From the NCBI GenBank assembly GCA_963169105.1, contig OY720638.1:8046749-8110748 (forward strand): a stretch of 64,000 bases of DNA, read 5' to 3'. The notes beneath the pieces were generated by a model. That model did no database searches and was not told where the DNA came from. It saw only the letters and a list, made by a program, of their open reading frames with translations. Made by a program: the position numbers and the translations under genes. Source of the stretch: Ceriagrion tenellum (Eukaryota; Arthropoda; Insecta; Odonata; Coenagrionidae). This document shows, piece after piece, positions 10,831 through 20,331 of the stretch. Each line of letters opens with the position of its first letter. The stretch's first letter is position 1.

Positions 10831-11484
10831 CATAGATGATCCATGGCGACGACACCGATGTCCTCTGCTAAGGGAAGCTTTCTGGTGAGAACCCTTCTTC
10901 TGCTGGAGAGGATCACTACTGAAGTATGTCACACTGGAGTCGAGTGTAAGGGTTGACGGGGAGTATTGAGATGAAGGAACGCACGCTTTGACCATAATCG
11001 GTTCGAATTGACCATCCATTGGTCCGCCGGGTCCCTGATTTGATGACGTACTCCGGCAGACCGCACGACGCCTACCCGTTAAGGGAGTCGGGGGATACCC
11101 AATCCGAATTTTTTGGGTAACGGGCTCCCCCGGTTCTCATAAGATGTGCGGTAAGTTTTCGCGAAAGCGAAACGGACGGGGACTCGTCTGACGTCGTTGG
11201 GGGAACCCAAGAGATACGAGGACTGCGGGGAGGCGGAGGCCCATTGTCGTCCTTTTGACGTCAATCCGCCTCATAGTGTCGGCCACGCAGGGGTTGTGTG
11301 TTTCGCTAGTCCTTTCCCACTCCCATTATCCCTTTCCCACTGTTCGCCTACCCAGGCGATAAGCTAATAGCTTCTAGACCGGGGGGATGAACTTTTAACC
11401 TGCGGGAGGAGACTCGAAACAGATGGAGTTGAGCGTGGAAGTGGGGCAGGACTTGGTGCGGAGATGGTTTTTGGGAGAAGGGAA
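10831..11484. other. GC-moderate non-coding DNA
   Basis: No product recognised. A GGTTCGAATT match near 11000 resembles a pol III B box, but no tRNA cloverleaf can be built around it. Confidence 0.35.
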
Positions 11485-12399
11485 GAGAAGTTCTCGAGTT
11501 AGCAGTAAAATAAGATTATTTGCAGACGATACAGTTATCTACCGTGAAATGAACGAAGACTCGGAATTAGAAGCTCTGTCATATGGACCAAAACAACGTT
11601 CATTCGTGGTGCCAGGAGTGGGAGTTACAATTAAGTATCAACAAATGCACCACAGTTCCCTTCCAGCGAAACTCATCACAAAAATGCCATACCTAAACTG
11701 TGGCTGGAGTGAACATAAAATCTTCAGAGATAGTACAATATCATAGAATTACCTTAACTTCTGATATAACGTGGGGATTACACATACAGAACATGTGTGG
11801 CGCAGCATTAAAGAAACTAGGTTTTGTTAAGCGTATAATGGGAAGGTCCTCGGATGCAAAAGTAAAAGAGAGATGCTACTTCACTCAGGTTTGACCACAC
11901 CTCGAATACGCCGCGAGCATTTGGGACCCTGGTCACATAGATTTAACCAAAAAAATTAATAATATACAAAGGAAGGCAGCGCGATAAAAACTGCTACGAG
12001 CGTACGTATAGTGTCTCACAACTTATAGAGGGATTAAGGTGGGAGCCCCTAGAGACTCGGAGGATACACGCTAGGCTTAGTTTGCTTGATAAATTCAGAA
12101 CTGATATTTTTCAGCGTGACATAGAGAGTATTATCATGACTCCTCACTACATTTCTACGTCTGACAGATGCGATAAAATAAGAGAGATACTCTGGCGAAC
12201 AGATAGGTACAAAAACTCGTTCTTTCCGCGAACAATAAGCGACCACAGTAAAAATTGAGCTCCACTAAATATACTCCTATAATACATGTCAGCATTTCAT
12301 CTCCAAAAAACGTACACCTTTACACGGCTGGTGACCTAACACCCCCCGCCACACGCCCATGCGGCGGCTCGCGGGGTGGTATGTAGATGTAGATGTAGA
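11485..12399 (+). mobile_element. LINE family A, fragment with RT palm and 3' end
   Basis: One of the longer copies of the family. It starts in the reverse-transcriptase palm with SSKIRLFADDTVIYRE; the FADD motif C has its GCA-GAC-GAT at 11522-11530. It continues through VNIKSSE, ITLTSDITWGLHIQNMCGAA, VKERCYF, PHLEYAASIWDPGH and QRKAAR, then the 3' UTR and a (TAGATG)n tail at 12380-12399. Stops and frameshifts occur at about 11745, 11894 and 11985. The segment between the palm and the thumb is shortened relative to a complete RT. It is 5'-truncated and inactive. Confidence 0.85.
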
Positions 12400-12462
12400 A
12401 GGGACTGGTAGGAAGGAAGTGAGAGGGGGAGGAGTATGAGGGAAGGGGGGGAGGGAAGGTTA
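12400..12462 (+). other. Polypurine tract with G-quadruplex motif
   Basis: Directly after the LINE tail the plus strand is almost pure A/G for about 60 bases. At 12440-12455 the runs GGG-AA-GGGGGGG-A-GGG satisfy the usual four-run quadruplex pattern. It may be a decayed tail or simply low-complexity DNA. Confidence 0.6.
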
Positions 12463-12540
12463 AGTTCGGGAGTGATCCACGTAACTTACGCCATCGCTTA
12501 GGGTCGAAAGTAAGCCGTCGCTGGTGATCGACGCCGACCA

Positions 12541-13071
12541 TTGAGCACAGGTGACGCGAATGCAATCCCTTGCGTTGGATTCCCGACTGCTTCGACCGAG
12601 AACGCGCTATCAATGGACGCTACTCCAAACTGCCACTGCAAGCGCAAAGCCTCGGAGAAACAGATTTCTCACGCATGTTTTCTCAATGGGAAGCCTCTTA
12701 TCTGCGAACTGCTTGGTGAACGAATTGTGGAAAAAACCTACGGCCAGCGTAATCGAAATAAGATTTCAATTCATTTCCAAGAGCGTATGCTTGATAATGT
12801 GATTCTTCCGTGCGAAGTTGAAATTTGTATGGATTCTCCAAAGCTTACGCGCCATTGGGAGATGCAGTTGAATCAGCTGACGCAAAAAAATGCAGAAAAA
12901 CGGAAATGTAGCCATCTTCAGCCTCGGCTCTCTCGGGCCCCACTTGTTGCCAGGTTCCAGCACTTCGCACGCTTACGCCTCGTAAGGACAGTTGTCAGTC
13001 GAAAGCGAAGGACTTCATGGGACGCATCATTCATGGTCGTGGATGAAGAATTGAATAAGGTCAAAGTATGA
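12541..13071 (+). CDS. Unassigned 176-codon open frame
   Basis: An uninterrupted frame of 176 codons on the plus strand. The frame opens without ATG at 12541, and the first ATG gives MDATPNCHCKRKASEK. The product is basic and Cys/Lys-rich near its N-terminus, with the central segment LICELLGERIVEKTYGQRNR and an Arg-rich region near the end. I recognise no domain. At this base composition such a length is longer than expected by chance, but no splice signals, polyadenylation signal or homologous copy in the window back it up. It may be part of an unrecognised mobile element. Confidence 0.25.
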   Translation: MSTGDANAIPCVGFPTASTENALSMDATPNCHCKRKASEKQISHACFLNGKPLICELLGERIVEKTYGQRNRNKISIHFQERMLDNVILPCEVEICMDSPKLTRHWEMQLNQLTQKNAEKRKCSHLQPRLSRAPLVARFQHFARLRLVRTVVSRKRRTSWDASFMVVDEELNKVKV

Positions 13072-13393
13072 CTATTTTGACGACCGATTAAACTTTAACC
13101 GTGAACTATAGCGATATTTAAGTATTCTGAATTGGAAATGGTTCATAATGATAAGTATAATAGAAATATACGATACGATATGTAAACCAGAAATAGCTTG
13201 GGTCAATGAAATATTCCGGAAATTATATATTTAATAATTGCGCGAAAAAAAGAGGCTTTTTGGGATAAGTTTTTGGTTCCGGGGAGAGAAATGGCAGTTT
13301 TTAGGAATGAAAGTTACAGATAAAAAGAAAATCCATAGGATAAGCCATTCTGTGAAAACAGCTATTAAAATTCACAATCACAAATTTTCAGGA
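13072..13393. other. AT-rich non-coding DNA
   Basis: Nothing recognised. Confidence 0.4.
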
Positions 13394-13447
13394 CAATCTG
13401 TATGGGGTAAGGAATCTGTACGGAGTGAACAATTTGTATGGGGCTAG
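13394..13447 (+). repeat. 18 bp tandem repeat, three units
   Basis: Units beginning CAATCTGTATGGGG, GAATCTGTACGGAG and CAATTTGTATGGGG follow each other at exactly 18 bases. They lie in the last codons of a 69-codon plus frame, where they read as a six-residue repeat (QSVWGK, ESVRSE, QFVWG). The frame itself is not recognised. Confidence 0.6.
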
Positions 13448-14082
13448 AAAAAATTAATTGACACTTTATGGTCCGTTTGTAAGACGTAGTTTTTTTTTAA
13501 ACATTTTAATTAAAATGATCATTTTAGTGATAGCAGAAATACTTATTTCAACATTGTTAGTAAAATATGATTTATGTATATTTCTTAAATTGATTTTCAG
13601 CTGCGTAAAGCATGCTACCAAGAGTAAGTAATTCGTTCATTTATTAATGATATGCTTCCATTACACGGGTTTAAGGTAGGAAGGATAGGCAAAGAAAATC
13701 CTCCAGATTTGCAACGCTTACAGCGCCGAACGCACACAGAGTATTTCCTTTTTCGCCTCGCCATATGATTTACTCGCCCTCATGCCGTCCATTAAACCCA
13801 TTCCCTTTCTTCCCCAGCCCCGTTTGTCCAACATCCTTCCCTCTATCATGGTCACTCATTGCAGCCACCCACTCTGCCTCCCCCTCGTCTCACGCAGAGG
13901 TTTCCACGCCCACCACGCCGTGCACTCCCTCGTTCGTCTTCCACCGCGCCTTCTGCATCCTCCTCCACACCCACGTGTCACACGCCCGCAGTCGATCCTC
14001 TTTTCTCAGAGTCGGCACCATGCAACGAGCGATACACTCCATGACAAGCCCCGCACCCGGCTCGTCTTCTGAACCCAAGGTT
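13448..14082. other. AT-rich then pyrimidine-rich non-coding DNA
   Basis: After 13750 the plus strand is strongly C/T-rich. All three plus frames and the opposite strand are open there, which reflects composition rather than coding. No gene recognised. Confidence 0.45.
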
Positions 14083-14503
14083 CATCTACATCTACATAAT
14101 ACCCCGCGAGCCGCCACATGGGTTTGTGGCAAGGGGTGGTAGGTCACCAGCTGTGTAAAGATGTAAAAGTTTTGGAGGTGAAATAGTGACATATCCTATA
14201 GGAGTGTATTTGGAGGACTCAGTTTTTATTATGGTCGCTACTTGTGCGCGGAAAGAACGAGTTTTTGTACCTATCTGTTCGGCAGAGTATCTCTCTTATT
14301 TTATCGCATCTGTCAGACGTAGAAATGTAGTGAGGCGTCATGATAATATTCTCTGTGTCGCTCTGAAAAAATATCAGTTCTTAATTTATCAAGCAACCTA
14401 AGCCTAGCATGTAGCCTCCGAGTCTCTAGGGGCTCCCACCATAATCCCTCTAAAATTTTTGACACACTGTATGTTCGTTCGTAGCAGTTTTTAACGAAGT
14501 TAG
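14083..14503 (-). mobile_element. LINE family A, short 3' fragment
   Basis: Minus-strand 3' end of the family, from the (TACATC)n tail at 14083-14100 through the 3' UTR and the last coding blocks (RTDRYKNSFFPR-like and LLEGLRWEPLETRRL-like), up to the conserved KNCYERT-encoding sequence near 14495. It is truncated there. Frames are broken. Similarity to the copies at 2266 and 38159 is evident base by base. Confidence 0.85.
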
Positions 14504-15026
14504 GAAGGTTCCCATCATCACCTTCCTCCTTAGACCAAAAGCTTTATTCGCGAGTATTATTCCCCTCCCGTCTTTACATATAATACCCATTTTCTTCTTC
14601 CGACTCTCCCAAGTAATTAAAATTTTTTTTTCTTCCTTAACATTTCAACATTATCTTACAACGTAAAACCATCACGTGAACAAACTTTCGTCTGGCTTCT
14701 ACCCAACGACCTATCTTGCATGCCGTACGACATTTTCCAATTAATGGGTTATGAAGTTTTGAATAGCAACTATTGCTTGGCGGATTGAAAAGACATATTT
14801 TAAATAAATATATACATAACAATCACGCCATTCCCTTACGGGGTAGGCAAAGTCTAAGAATTTAATGGTTGACGAAAGCCCAATAACAGTGGCTCCCCAT
14901 TAATAATGTCTCCCATAATTTCCTAACCTGAAAACCACTTTTGCTTTCTCTAAAATTATTTATTGCTTGATACACGACGTCCTATATTTAAAATATATCC
15001 TAATCTTCCTCCTCTTTAAGAGTCTC
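14504..15026. other. AT-rich non-coding DNA
   Basis: Nothing recognised. Confidence 0.45.
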
Positions 15027-15261
15027 TTAAGGTAGTCCGAGCGACATATCATTTTACTTAGAAATCAATGAATTTGATCTCATTTTAAAGAAATATAGCT
15101 CACCTATCCAATGACAGCAAAAATTCTACCCCTTACCACATTACTTTCGGAGATATTTGCCAAAAAATACCAGCCCTTGTACATGGAAAATGGTACGTGC
15201 ATGCACTCCAGAGACATTATTTACAAAATGAGGTCTTTCTAACGCTTAGATGTCGTAAAAA
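15027..15261 (-). mobile_element. TTAA-flanked MITE, copy 3 (truncated)
   Basis: Minus-strand copy of the family at 3710-4249. TTAA (15027-15030) is followed by GGTAGTCCGAGCGACATATC, then the conserved interior blocks ATTACTTTCGGAGATATTTG and the ATGTCGTAAAAAC segment. It stops at about 15261, where Jockey reverse-transcriptase coding begins. The distal half and second terminus are missing. Confidence 0.7.
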
Positions 15262-15597
15262 CGTCACGTTTGCAGCTCCTGTATGGTCTGGAGTGCCCAA
15301 GTCGACCCTCCAGAGAATCCAGGTGGTGCAGAACACTGCTTTTCGGTGGATCCTGAATTGCGGCCGCTACGATCGCGTGGACAGGATGCACCGAGACGGG
15401 AATTTGGAGCCCCTTGACGTCCTCCTGCCGAGAATCTCAGCAGAATTCTACGGCAAAGCAGAATACCCCACTCATCGGGAGATCAGCAGGCTGGCTGCGA
15501 TAACCGTCATGCCGTGGGACCGCCACAAGCGTCCCATAGCAAGCATGGACATCGCAGCCAACCTCCCTCCAACAAAGCGGCCAAGGCTGCTTTAGAC
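15262..15597 (+). mobile_element. Jockey-type LINE, ORF2 C-terminal fragment
   Basis: The plus frame begins within FAAPVWSGVPKSTLQRIQVV, the Jockey-clade block that follows the thumb, and continues through RWILNCGRYDRVDRMHRDGN and LPRISAEFYGKAE to a stop at 15593-15595. These are the usual last conserved blocks of Jockey ORF2, so the natural stop is probably intact. Everything upstream, including the endonuclease and palm, is absent. It abuts a truncated MITE on the left, and a matching ORF1 fragment follows on the right. GC content is high compared with the flanks, as in the other Jockey pieces here. Confidence 0.8.
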
Positions 15598-16139
15598 GGC
15601 GCAGAGCGCGCAACAAAGACCAATTGAGACACCATAACTGAAAGAAACCGCCTTAGGAGCAGTAGCTGGCAAGGCGCCATTAACGCCTGGGGAGGGAGAA
15701 ACCCAGGCTTCATGGATCGAAGTTTTACCTCTCCCTCGTCAGCACGCACCCGTCTCTTCGCTTTGTTGAGTTAACCGTCTTCTCATCGGAGAGGAGTGCG
15801 AGGCTGCGCATTCCCGCGCAGCTTTCGTATCTCTTCGAAGGCGAGGAGAAGAAAAAATTAGAGCACCGTCTGGGCGGTCCGGTTCTTATCAGGACCAGCA
15901 AGCGGCCACCCCAGAAAACTAATGCTGCCCCTTTCTCGGTGGTGGTACGAGGAGTAGACCTATTGACTTCGGTGGAGGACATCGAGGAGGGCATGGACTT
16001 CGCCGGGATAGAGCGGACGAAGGTCTACCGAATAGAGGCGAGGAGGACCAAAAAGCCTACCACTTTGATGAAGGTCATCACGAAGTGCCAGGAGGCCGCC
16101 CAGCGACTACTAGATGCACTAGCGCCGTGGCGCTAGTGG
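15598..16139 (+). mobile_element. Jockey-type LINE, ORF1 (gag-like) C-terminal fragment
   Basis: After about 100 bases of probable 3' UTR, an open frame from about 15715 to 16136 encodes a basic ORF1-like segment with PSLRFVELTVFSSERSARLR, GPVLIRTSKRPPQKT and a block including VVVRGVDLLTSVEDIEEGMD. This fits the RNA-binding gag-like region of Jockey-clade ORF1 placed before the CCHC zinc knuckles; no knuckles are present, as the frame stops at LLDALAPWR. An ORF1 piece lying downstream of an ORF2 end in the same orientation suggests two adjacent insertions or a head-to-tail remnant. It ends at a palindrome where orientation flips. Confidence 0.6.
16117..16138. repeat. Perfect palindrome at an orientation switch
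   Basis: CACTAGCGCC-GT-GGCGCTAGTG: 10-base arms with a 2-base centre. It sits at the junction between plus-strand ORF1 sequence and minus-strand reverse-transcriptase sequence. Confidence 0.8.
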
Positions 16140-17108
16140 CTCTAGGCGACAATTAGTGCCGCCAGTGCTTCCACTCGGACACTTTCTGCTTGCTGCTTCC
16201 ACAGCAGCTTCTGGTCCAGCAGTACTCCGAGATAACGGACCTCGGACTCCCACGGGATGTGGGTTCCGTTCACCACGAGACGGCCGACTCCATGCGGCGC
16301 TCCTCTGGAGGGATGGAACATGTTGGCCTTCGTTTTTCCGGCGTTGACCTTGATACGCCATCTACGATAGCAACGGGTGACATCGTAGATGGCGTCTTGG
16401 AGGCCATCAGCTGCTGCCCATCCCTACATGGATCTGGTCAGGAGCGCCGCGTCGTCTGCGTAGAGGGACAGGACCGTGTTGTACCCTTGATCCCGAGGGA
16501 TGTCGTGGGTAAACACGTTGAAGAGTATCGGCCCGAGGACAAAACCCTGAGGCACGCCAGCGTTGACATGCTGGATGCCGGATTCCGCCCCGAGCCAACT
16601 CACAGTGAATGTCCTGTCCCTCAAGTAGTCCCGGGTTAGTCTGAGGATCCAATCCGGGAAGTGGAGTTGGCTCATCTTCCACAGAAGGCCCTGGTGCCAC
16701 ACTCGGTCGAAGGCCTTCGAGATGTCGAAGAAGGCCCCCGCGACCGAGTGTTTCCTGTTGAAGGCGTCTGTGATGAAGTGCGTGGATCTCACCAGCTGCT
16801 GGACCGTGGAGTGCCCTTCGCGGAGTCCAAACTGCTCGTCCGGGAGGATTCCAGCCTCCCTGATGAACTCGCAGATCGGCCACCGCAGTAGTCGTACGAA
16901 GATCTTGCCGAATCCGTCTAGAAGTGAGATGGGCCGGAACTCATCCGGACCGAGCTCGTCCTACGTCGACGTCTTCGGCAGACAGGTGATCTTCGCCCCC
17001 TTCCAGGTGAACGGGAAATAGGAGCTCCTGACACAGCCGTTGAATATGCTGGTCAGGTACACCGCTGCGGCCCTCAGAAGTTGCCGGATGATGGCGTTGG
17101 AGAGGTAA
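16140..17108 (-). mobile_element. Jockey-type LINE reverse transcriptase fragment
   Basis: Minus-strand ORF2 from the RT fingers onward. Recognisable blocks are FRPISLLDGFGKI, PDEQFGLREGHSTVQQLV, the motif A region AFFDISKAFDRVWHQGLL, motif B NAGVPQGFVLGPILFNVF, and motif C YADD (16462-16451). Downstream of the YADD the frame shifts near 16410 and continues toward the thumb with a VNAGKTKANMF-like block. A stop interrupts the fingers near 16962. The 5' part (endonuclease) and the C-terminus are missing. Codon use and GC content match the Jockey pieces at 15262-16139, so the three may derive from one family. Confidence 0.8.
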
Positions 17109-17224
17109 AATGTTTGTGGCCGCCTTATATACCGCTAGCCGTCATGGCGACCGCCTTCGCCGCGCTGCGCTGTGATTGGTCGGCGCGGATAACCATGACC
17201 ACCGAGAATACTTATTCTCGGTGG
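17109..17224 (-). promoter_or_regulatory. Penelope-like 3' flank with CCAAT and TATA boxes
   Basis: Immediately downstream (minus-strand sense) of the Penelope-like stop codon. On that strand a CCAAT lies at 17179-17175 and TATATAA at 17131-17125, about 44 bases apart, in a CpG-rich context. Penelope-like elements carry long-terminal-repeat-like segments with promoter function, so this may be the start of such a segment. The block is cut at 17108 by Jockey sequence. Confidence 0.45.
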
Positions 17225-17230
17225 TCATGG
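17193..17230 (-). repeat. 18 bp perfect hairpin overlapping a stop codon
   Basis: CCATGACCACCGAGAATA, a 2-base loop, and its exact reverse complement. On the minus strand the first arm contains the TGA stop of the Penelope-like reading frame (17227-17225), so the RNA would fold right at the end of the ORF. Confidence 0.85.
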
Positions 17231-17338
17231 GATAACTCTCTTCCATGAGTTGCCTAGTGGATAGCCGGTGTCTCTGTTGAATTTATCCGGGTATTTTGAA
17301 ATCTCTATTGCTTCTTTGATTAGCCTAGGATAACAGAA
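17225..17338 (-). pseudogene. Penelope-like element, C-terminal endonuclease remnant
   Basis: The minus frame reads RLIKEAIEISKYPDKFNRDT followed by GYPLGNSWKRVIP and a stop. This is the characteristic end of Penelope-like polyproteins, just after the GIY-YIG endonuclease core, where family members read similarly to EAIEI.K...NFNREDGY.L...W.P. Only the last 38 codons remain. The upstream part was lost or displaced where the Jockey copy begins at about 17339. The residues that would carry GIY-YIG catalysis lie upstream and are absent. Confidence 0.65.
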
Positions 17339-19152
17339 TTTACGAAGACTTTAAAAAATACGATTAAGGAGAAAAATTACGTGAGGCGGCAATACCACCA
17401 AATAGGCACCAGAAGCCTCAAAATCAAACTCAAGGCTCTGAATAAAGAAATTAAAAGATGCAGTAAGAAAAGCTAGAATTAAGAAATGGGAAAACCAGCT
17501 AGCCGAGTTAAAAACGGGTGATGGATCTCTATGGAGAATAGCAAACCGTCTAAGGCAAATACCACAACCAGTACCAAATATCGACACTGGTGAGGAGGAA
17601 ATAAATTCACCCAGAGAAAAAGCCCTATTCATGGCTAATAAACTTGAAAAAATATTCACGCCCGGACAAATAAGTCAGAAAACGCCACACTTTACAATAC
17701 CAAAAGAGAAATGGAGGGAAAAAATGATTGGTGAAATACTTCCGGTAGTAACAATAAACGAATTAGAGCTAATCATGCGTCAAAGCTACCTAAAGCTACC
17801 TAAAGGTAAAGCAGTTGGTGAAGATGATTTACCAAATGAAGTAATATGTAAAATGCCCCCTAGGGCCAAGGATCAATTCATCAAACTTGCAAATCTATCG
17901 CTAAAAGAAGGTTACTTCCCGAAAATATGGAAAACTTCATTAATCAAGTGCATTCCTAAGAAAGGGGGAAGAAAATAAAGGCCAAGGACCTACGACCAAT
18001 ATCTCTCATCTCAAATCTGGGAAAACTGCTGGAAAGATGCATAGCGAGACACTAAATCCAGATAACTAATGAATCGGTCCTCCTTCCTGAGGAACAATTT
18101 GGGTTCAGGAAGAACTGGTCGACCACGCACCAAGTGCATAGAGTACTCGATTTTATTTCTGACGGCTTTAACAAGAAAGAAATGACGATAGGTATATTCC
18201 TTGGTGTCTCGAAAGCCTTTGACAAGGTATGGCACAATGGCCTACTGCTTAAGCTTGACAACCGAAAATTCCCAGCACGGGCATTGACATGGATTGACTC
18301 CTATCTGAGCAACCGCAATTTTAAGGTAAAATGGGACAATGTACTAAGCGATATGAAAGAAATAAAAGCAGGAGTACCCCAAGGATCTGTGCTCGGACCA
18401 CTGTTATTCAATCTATACATGATGGACTTCCCGAAGGATCCAAATTGGCGGACCGAAAGAGCACTATATGCAGATGACGTAGCTTTATTAGCAAAAAGTA
18501 AAAACTGGGAGCTCGCAAAAACGTTGGCACAGGAATCACTTGACGAAGCCACTAGGTGGTATCGCAAATGGCGCCTAGAATTGAACACAGCGAAAACGCG
18601 GATAGTAGCGTTCCATCGCCCGTATACAAAACTGACAACAGGCAGCTGCCTAAGAACAGTACAACAACCAATTGAATGGCAAGAAAAAGCAACATACCTG
18701 GGAGTAGAAATCAATAGTAATCTAAGTATGGAAGGCCATGTGAAGAAAATAAATGGGAAAGGGTTTGCCATGAGAGCGAGGCTTTCAGGCATCTTATGCA
18801 ACAAAGCCACTCCAGAAAAAATTAAAGCAAAAATATATGAAATATTTATAAGGCCAACAGTCTTATATGCTGCCCCTGCTTGGTGCGGCCTCCTAAAGAA
18901 AAGCACCCTGGAACGCTTGGAGATATCCGAAAGGAAATGCCTAAGATCAATCTTTCAAATTAATAGACGGACAAAAAACACCGACTTATACAAGTGAACG
19001 GGAATAACCCCGATAAAAGAAGTTTTACAGAACACGCAAGACGAATATTTCAAAAAAGCTTCGTCAAGCGATATAAAAATCATAAAGGTCCTGGCCGATC
19101 CTAAAAACTCCGACCGGGACAAATGCAGGAGACCGTGTAACAAAATAACATA
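17339..19152 (+). mobile_element. Jockey-type LINE ORF2, long reverse transcriptase copy
   Basis: The most complete RT in the window. It begins in the linker after the endonuclease (GSLWRIANRLRQIPQPVPN). Next come the fingers (LPKGKAVGEDDLPNEV; LKEGYFPKIWKTSLIKCIPK; LRPISLISNLGKLLERC), FGFRKNWSTTHQVHRVLDFI, motif A FLGVSKAFDKVWHNGLL, motif B AGVPQGSVLGPLLFNLYM, and motif C YADD at 18467-18478. The thumb YLGVEINSNLSMEGH and the block RPTVLYAAPAWCGLLKKST follow. Defects: frameshifts near 17470 and 17970, a TAA at about 18054, and a TGA at 18995-18997. After that TGA the same frame stays open to 19150, so the TGA is premature. Motif A has VSKAFD with Asp present, so the core looks catalytically intact apart from the breaks. 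It is 5'-truncated. Confidence 0.85.
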
Positions 19153-19560
19153 AACTAAATAAAGTGCAGGAAGTGCTTATAATTGACATAGGGTAAAAGC
19201 TAGCTATTACGCAGCAACCCCTGAAAAATTTAGCTGCATAGCAGCAACGCCACTTCGTGCGTCCAGACGCACGAAGACGCATAAGTTTGACGGTTGAGTG
19301 CGTGACTGAAGAGGCGCATTAGCCTATAAAAGGGTTGCCAATGTAAATTTGTATATATTGAAATCATTATCATTATATTTTACGAACCATTATATTGTAA
19401 ATGTCTACTTGGCTAAATAAACATATTTGAATTGAGCTTTTCACCACCTTCGACCTGAAGACGGTAGCAGGATGGCTACCGAAACCGTTGTCGGCCAATG
19501 TCAACTTACGCGGTGGGAAAACCCGAAAACAACGAGCAGTACCTTTGTTTTATTTGACCT
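19153..19560 (+). promoter_or_regulatory. Retroelement terminal block: hairpin, TATA box, poly(A) signal, ribozyme-like motif
   Basis: Following the Jockey ORF2 end. An 11-base perfect hairpin CTTCGTGCGTC-CA-GACGCACGAAG lies at 19253-19276, then TATAAAAG at 19325-19332 and AATAAA near 19416. At 19455-19492 come CTGAAGA, a GGTAGC/GCTACC stem, GAAAC and GTC. The hairpin-then-TATA order mirrors the Penelope-like flank at 17109-17230. This may be the terminal repeat of a Penelope-like element into which the Jockey copy inserted, or Jockey 3' UTR followed by one. The boundaries are uncertain. Confidence 0.4.
19455..19492 (+). ncRNA. Hammerhead-ribozyme-like motif, not perfect
   Basis: CTGAAGA (19455-19461), a six-pair stem GGTAGC/GCTACC (19463-19468 with 19475-19480), GAAAC (19481-19485) and GTC (19490-19492) occur in hammerhead order. 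Upstream TTTTCACCACC and downstream GGTGGGAAAA could pair as a distal stem I. Against it: one extra base (C at 19462) sits between CTGAAGA and stem II, and proximal stem I pairs poorly. Penelope-like elements are known to carry hammerheads. Confidence 0.25.
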
Positions 19561-19915
19561 AGAAGCTTTACGATACTCGCACTTCAACTCGTCGATGTGA
19601 GGTCTCACGCAAGATTTTTCGGACGGAAGAAGTTGGTGGGAGACCAGATCGTCTCACACGTGTCATGAATCTCATCTCTTTACTGAAAGCATGCTATTCC
19701 GTTGACAGCAGTCATAATTTCAAAATTAATCGTGGCGTCAATTTTGCGTTGAATTGTTATTCAAAGATTAAGGGTACATCAGTCAACGTGTTATAGCTGT
19801 GTAACTGTAACATAGACGTAGCTATGACATCGATGCCTCCACATCTCACTGTGGTCCCTTTTCTTACTGAACTTTGAGCGCAAGGTAGAGAGAGCACCTC
19901 GAGGTAAAGAAGAAT
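19561..19915. other. Non-coding DNA, nothing identified
   Basis: No gene or repeat recognised. Confidence 0.4.
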
Positions 19916-19919
19916 AATT

Positions 19920-19966
19920 GAAGGGTCCCACGGAGAAAGGGGGTGGGGTGGCTCCAGTTTTGGCAC
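19920..19966. repeat. Left terminal inverted repeat of the transposon
   Basis: About 45 bases, matching the right end in reverse complement apart from scattered changes near positions 11-15 and one 5-base insertion. Confidence 0.75.
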
Positions 19967-20331
19967 TTTTGAGAAAACAAGAAAAAACATGTTATGTGAC
20001 ATTAGATTTATAAAAAAATCTAATATTTTGTACCATGCTATAATTTATGCCGAGACGAAACCAACTGCTTAATTATATTGAATTCCAGATCATAGTTTGT
20101 ACGTTACTGTTGTTATAAGTTTGGAGCTACCTCCCTTTTGCACTAATAGAATTTAGAAAAACATTTATAATGCATTTAAAAATATTTTATTCATAAACAT
20201 TGTTCTTACAAATATTGATTCAACATTCTTTTGTAACAAATTGAACAAGTAAACTATCAATCTGGTCCGCATTCAACAGTTACATCTGAAGACATGGTAT
20301 TCATATATTTTCATTCTCACTCACGGATGTT

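Noticed and set aside
10961..11020. GGTTCGAATT resembling a B box
   Set aside because: No acceptor stem or A box at the right distance; treated as chance.
13765..14142. Several overlapping open frames of up to 125 codons
   Set aside because: All plus frames and the minus strand are open because the plus strand is C/T-rich; no domain, no splice sites, no start preference.
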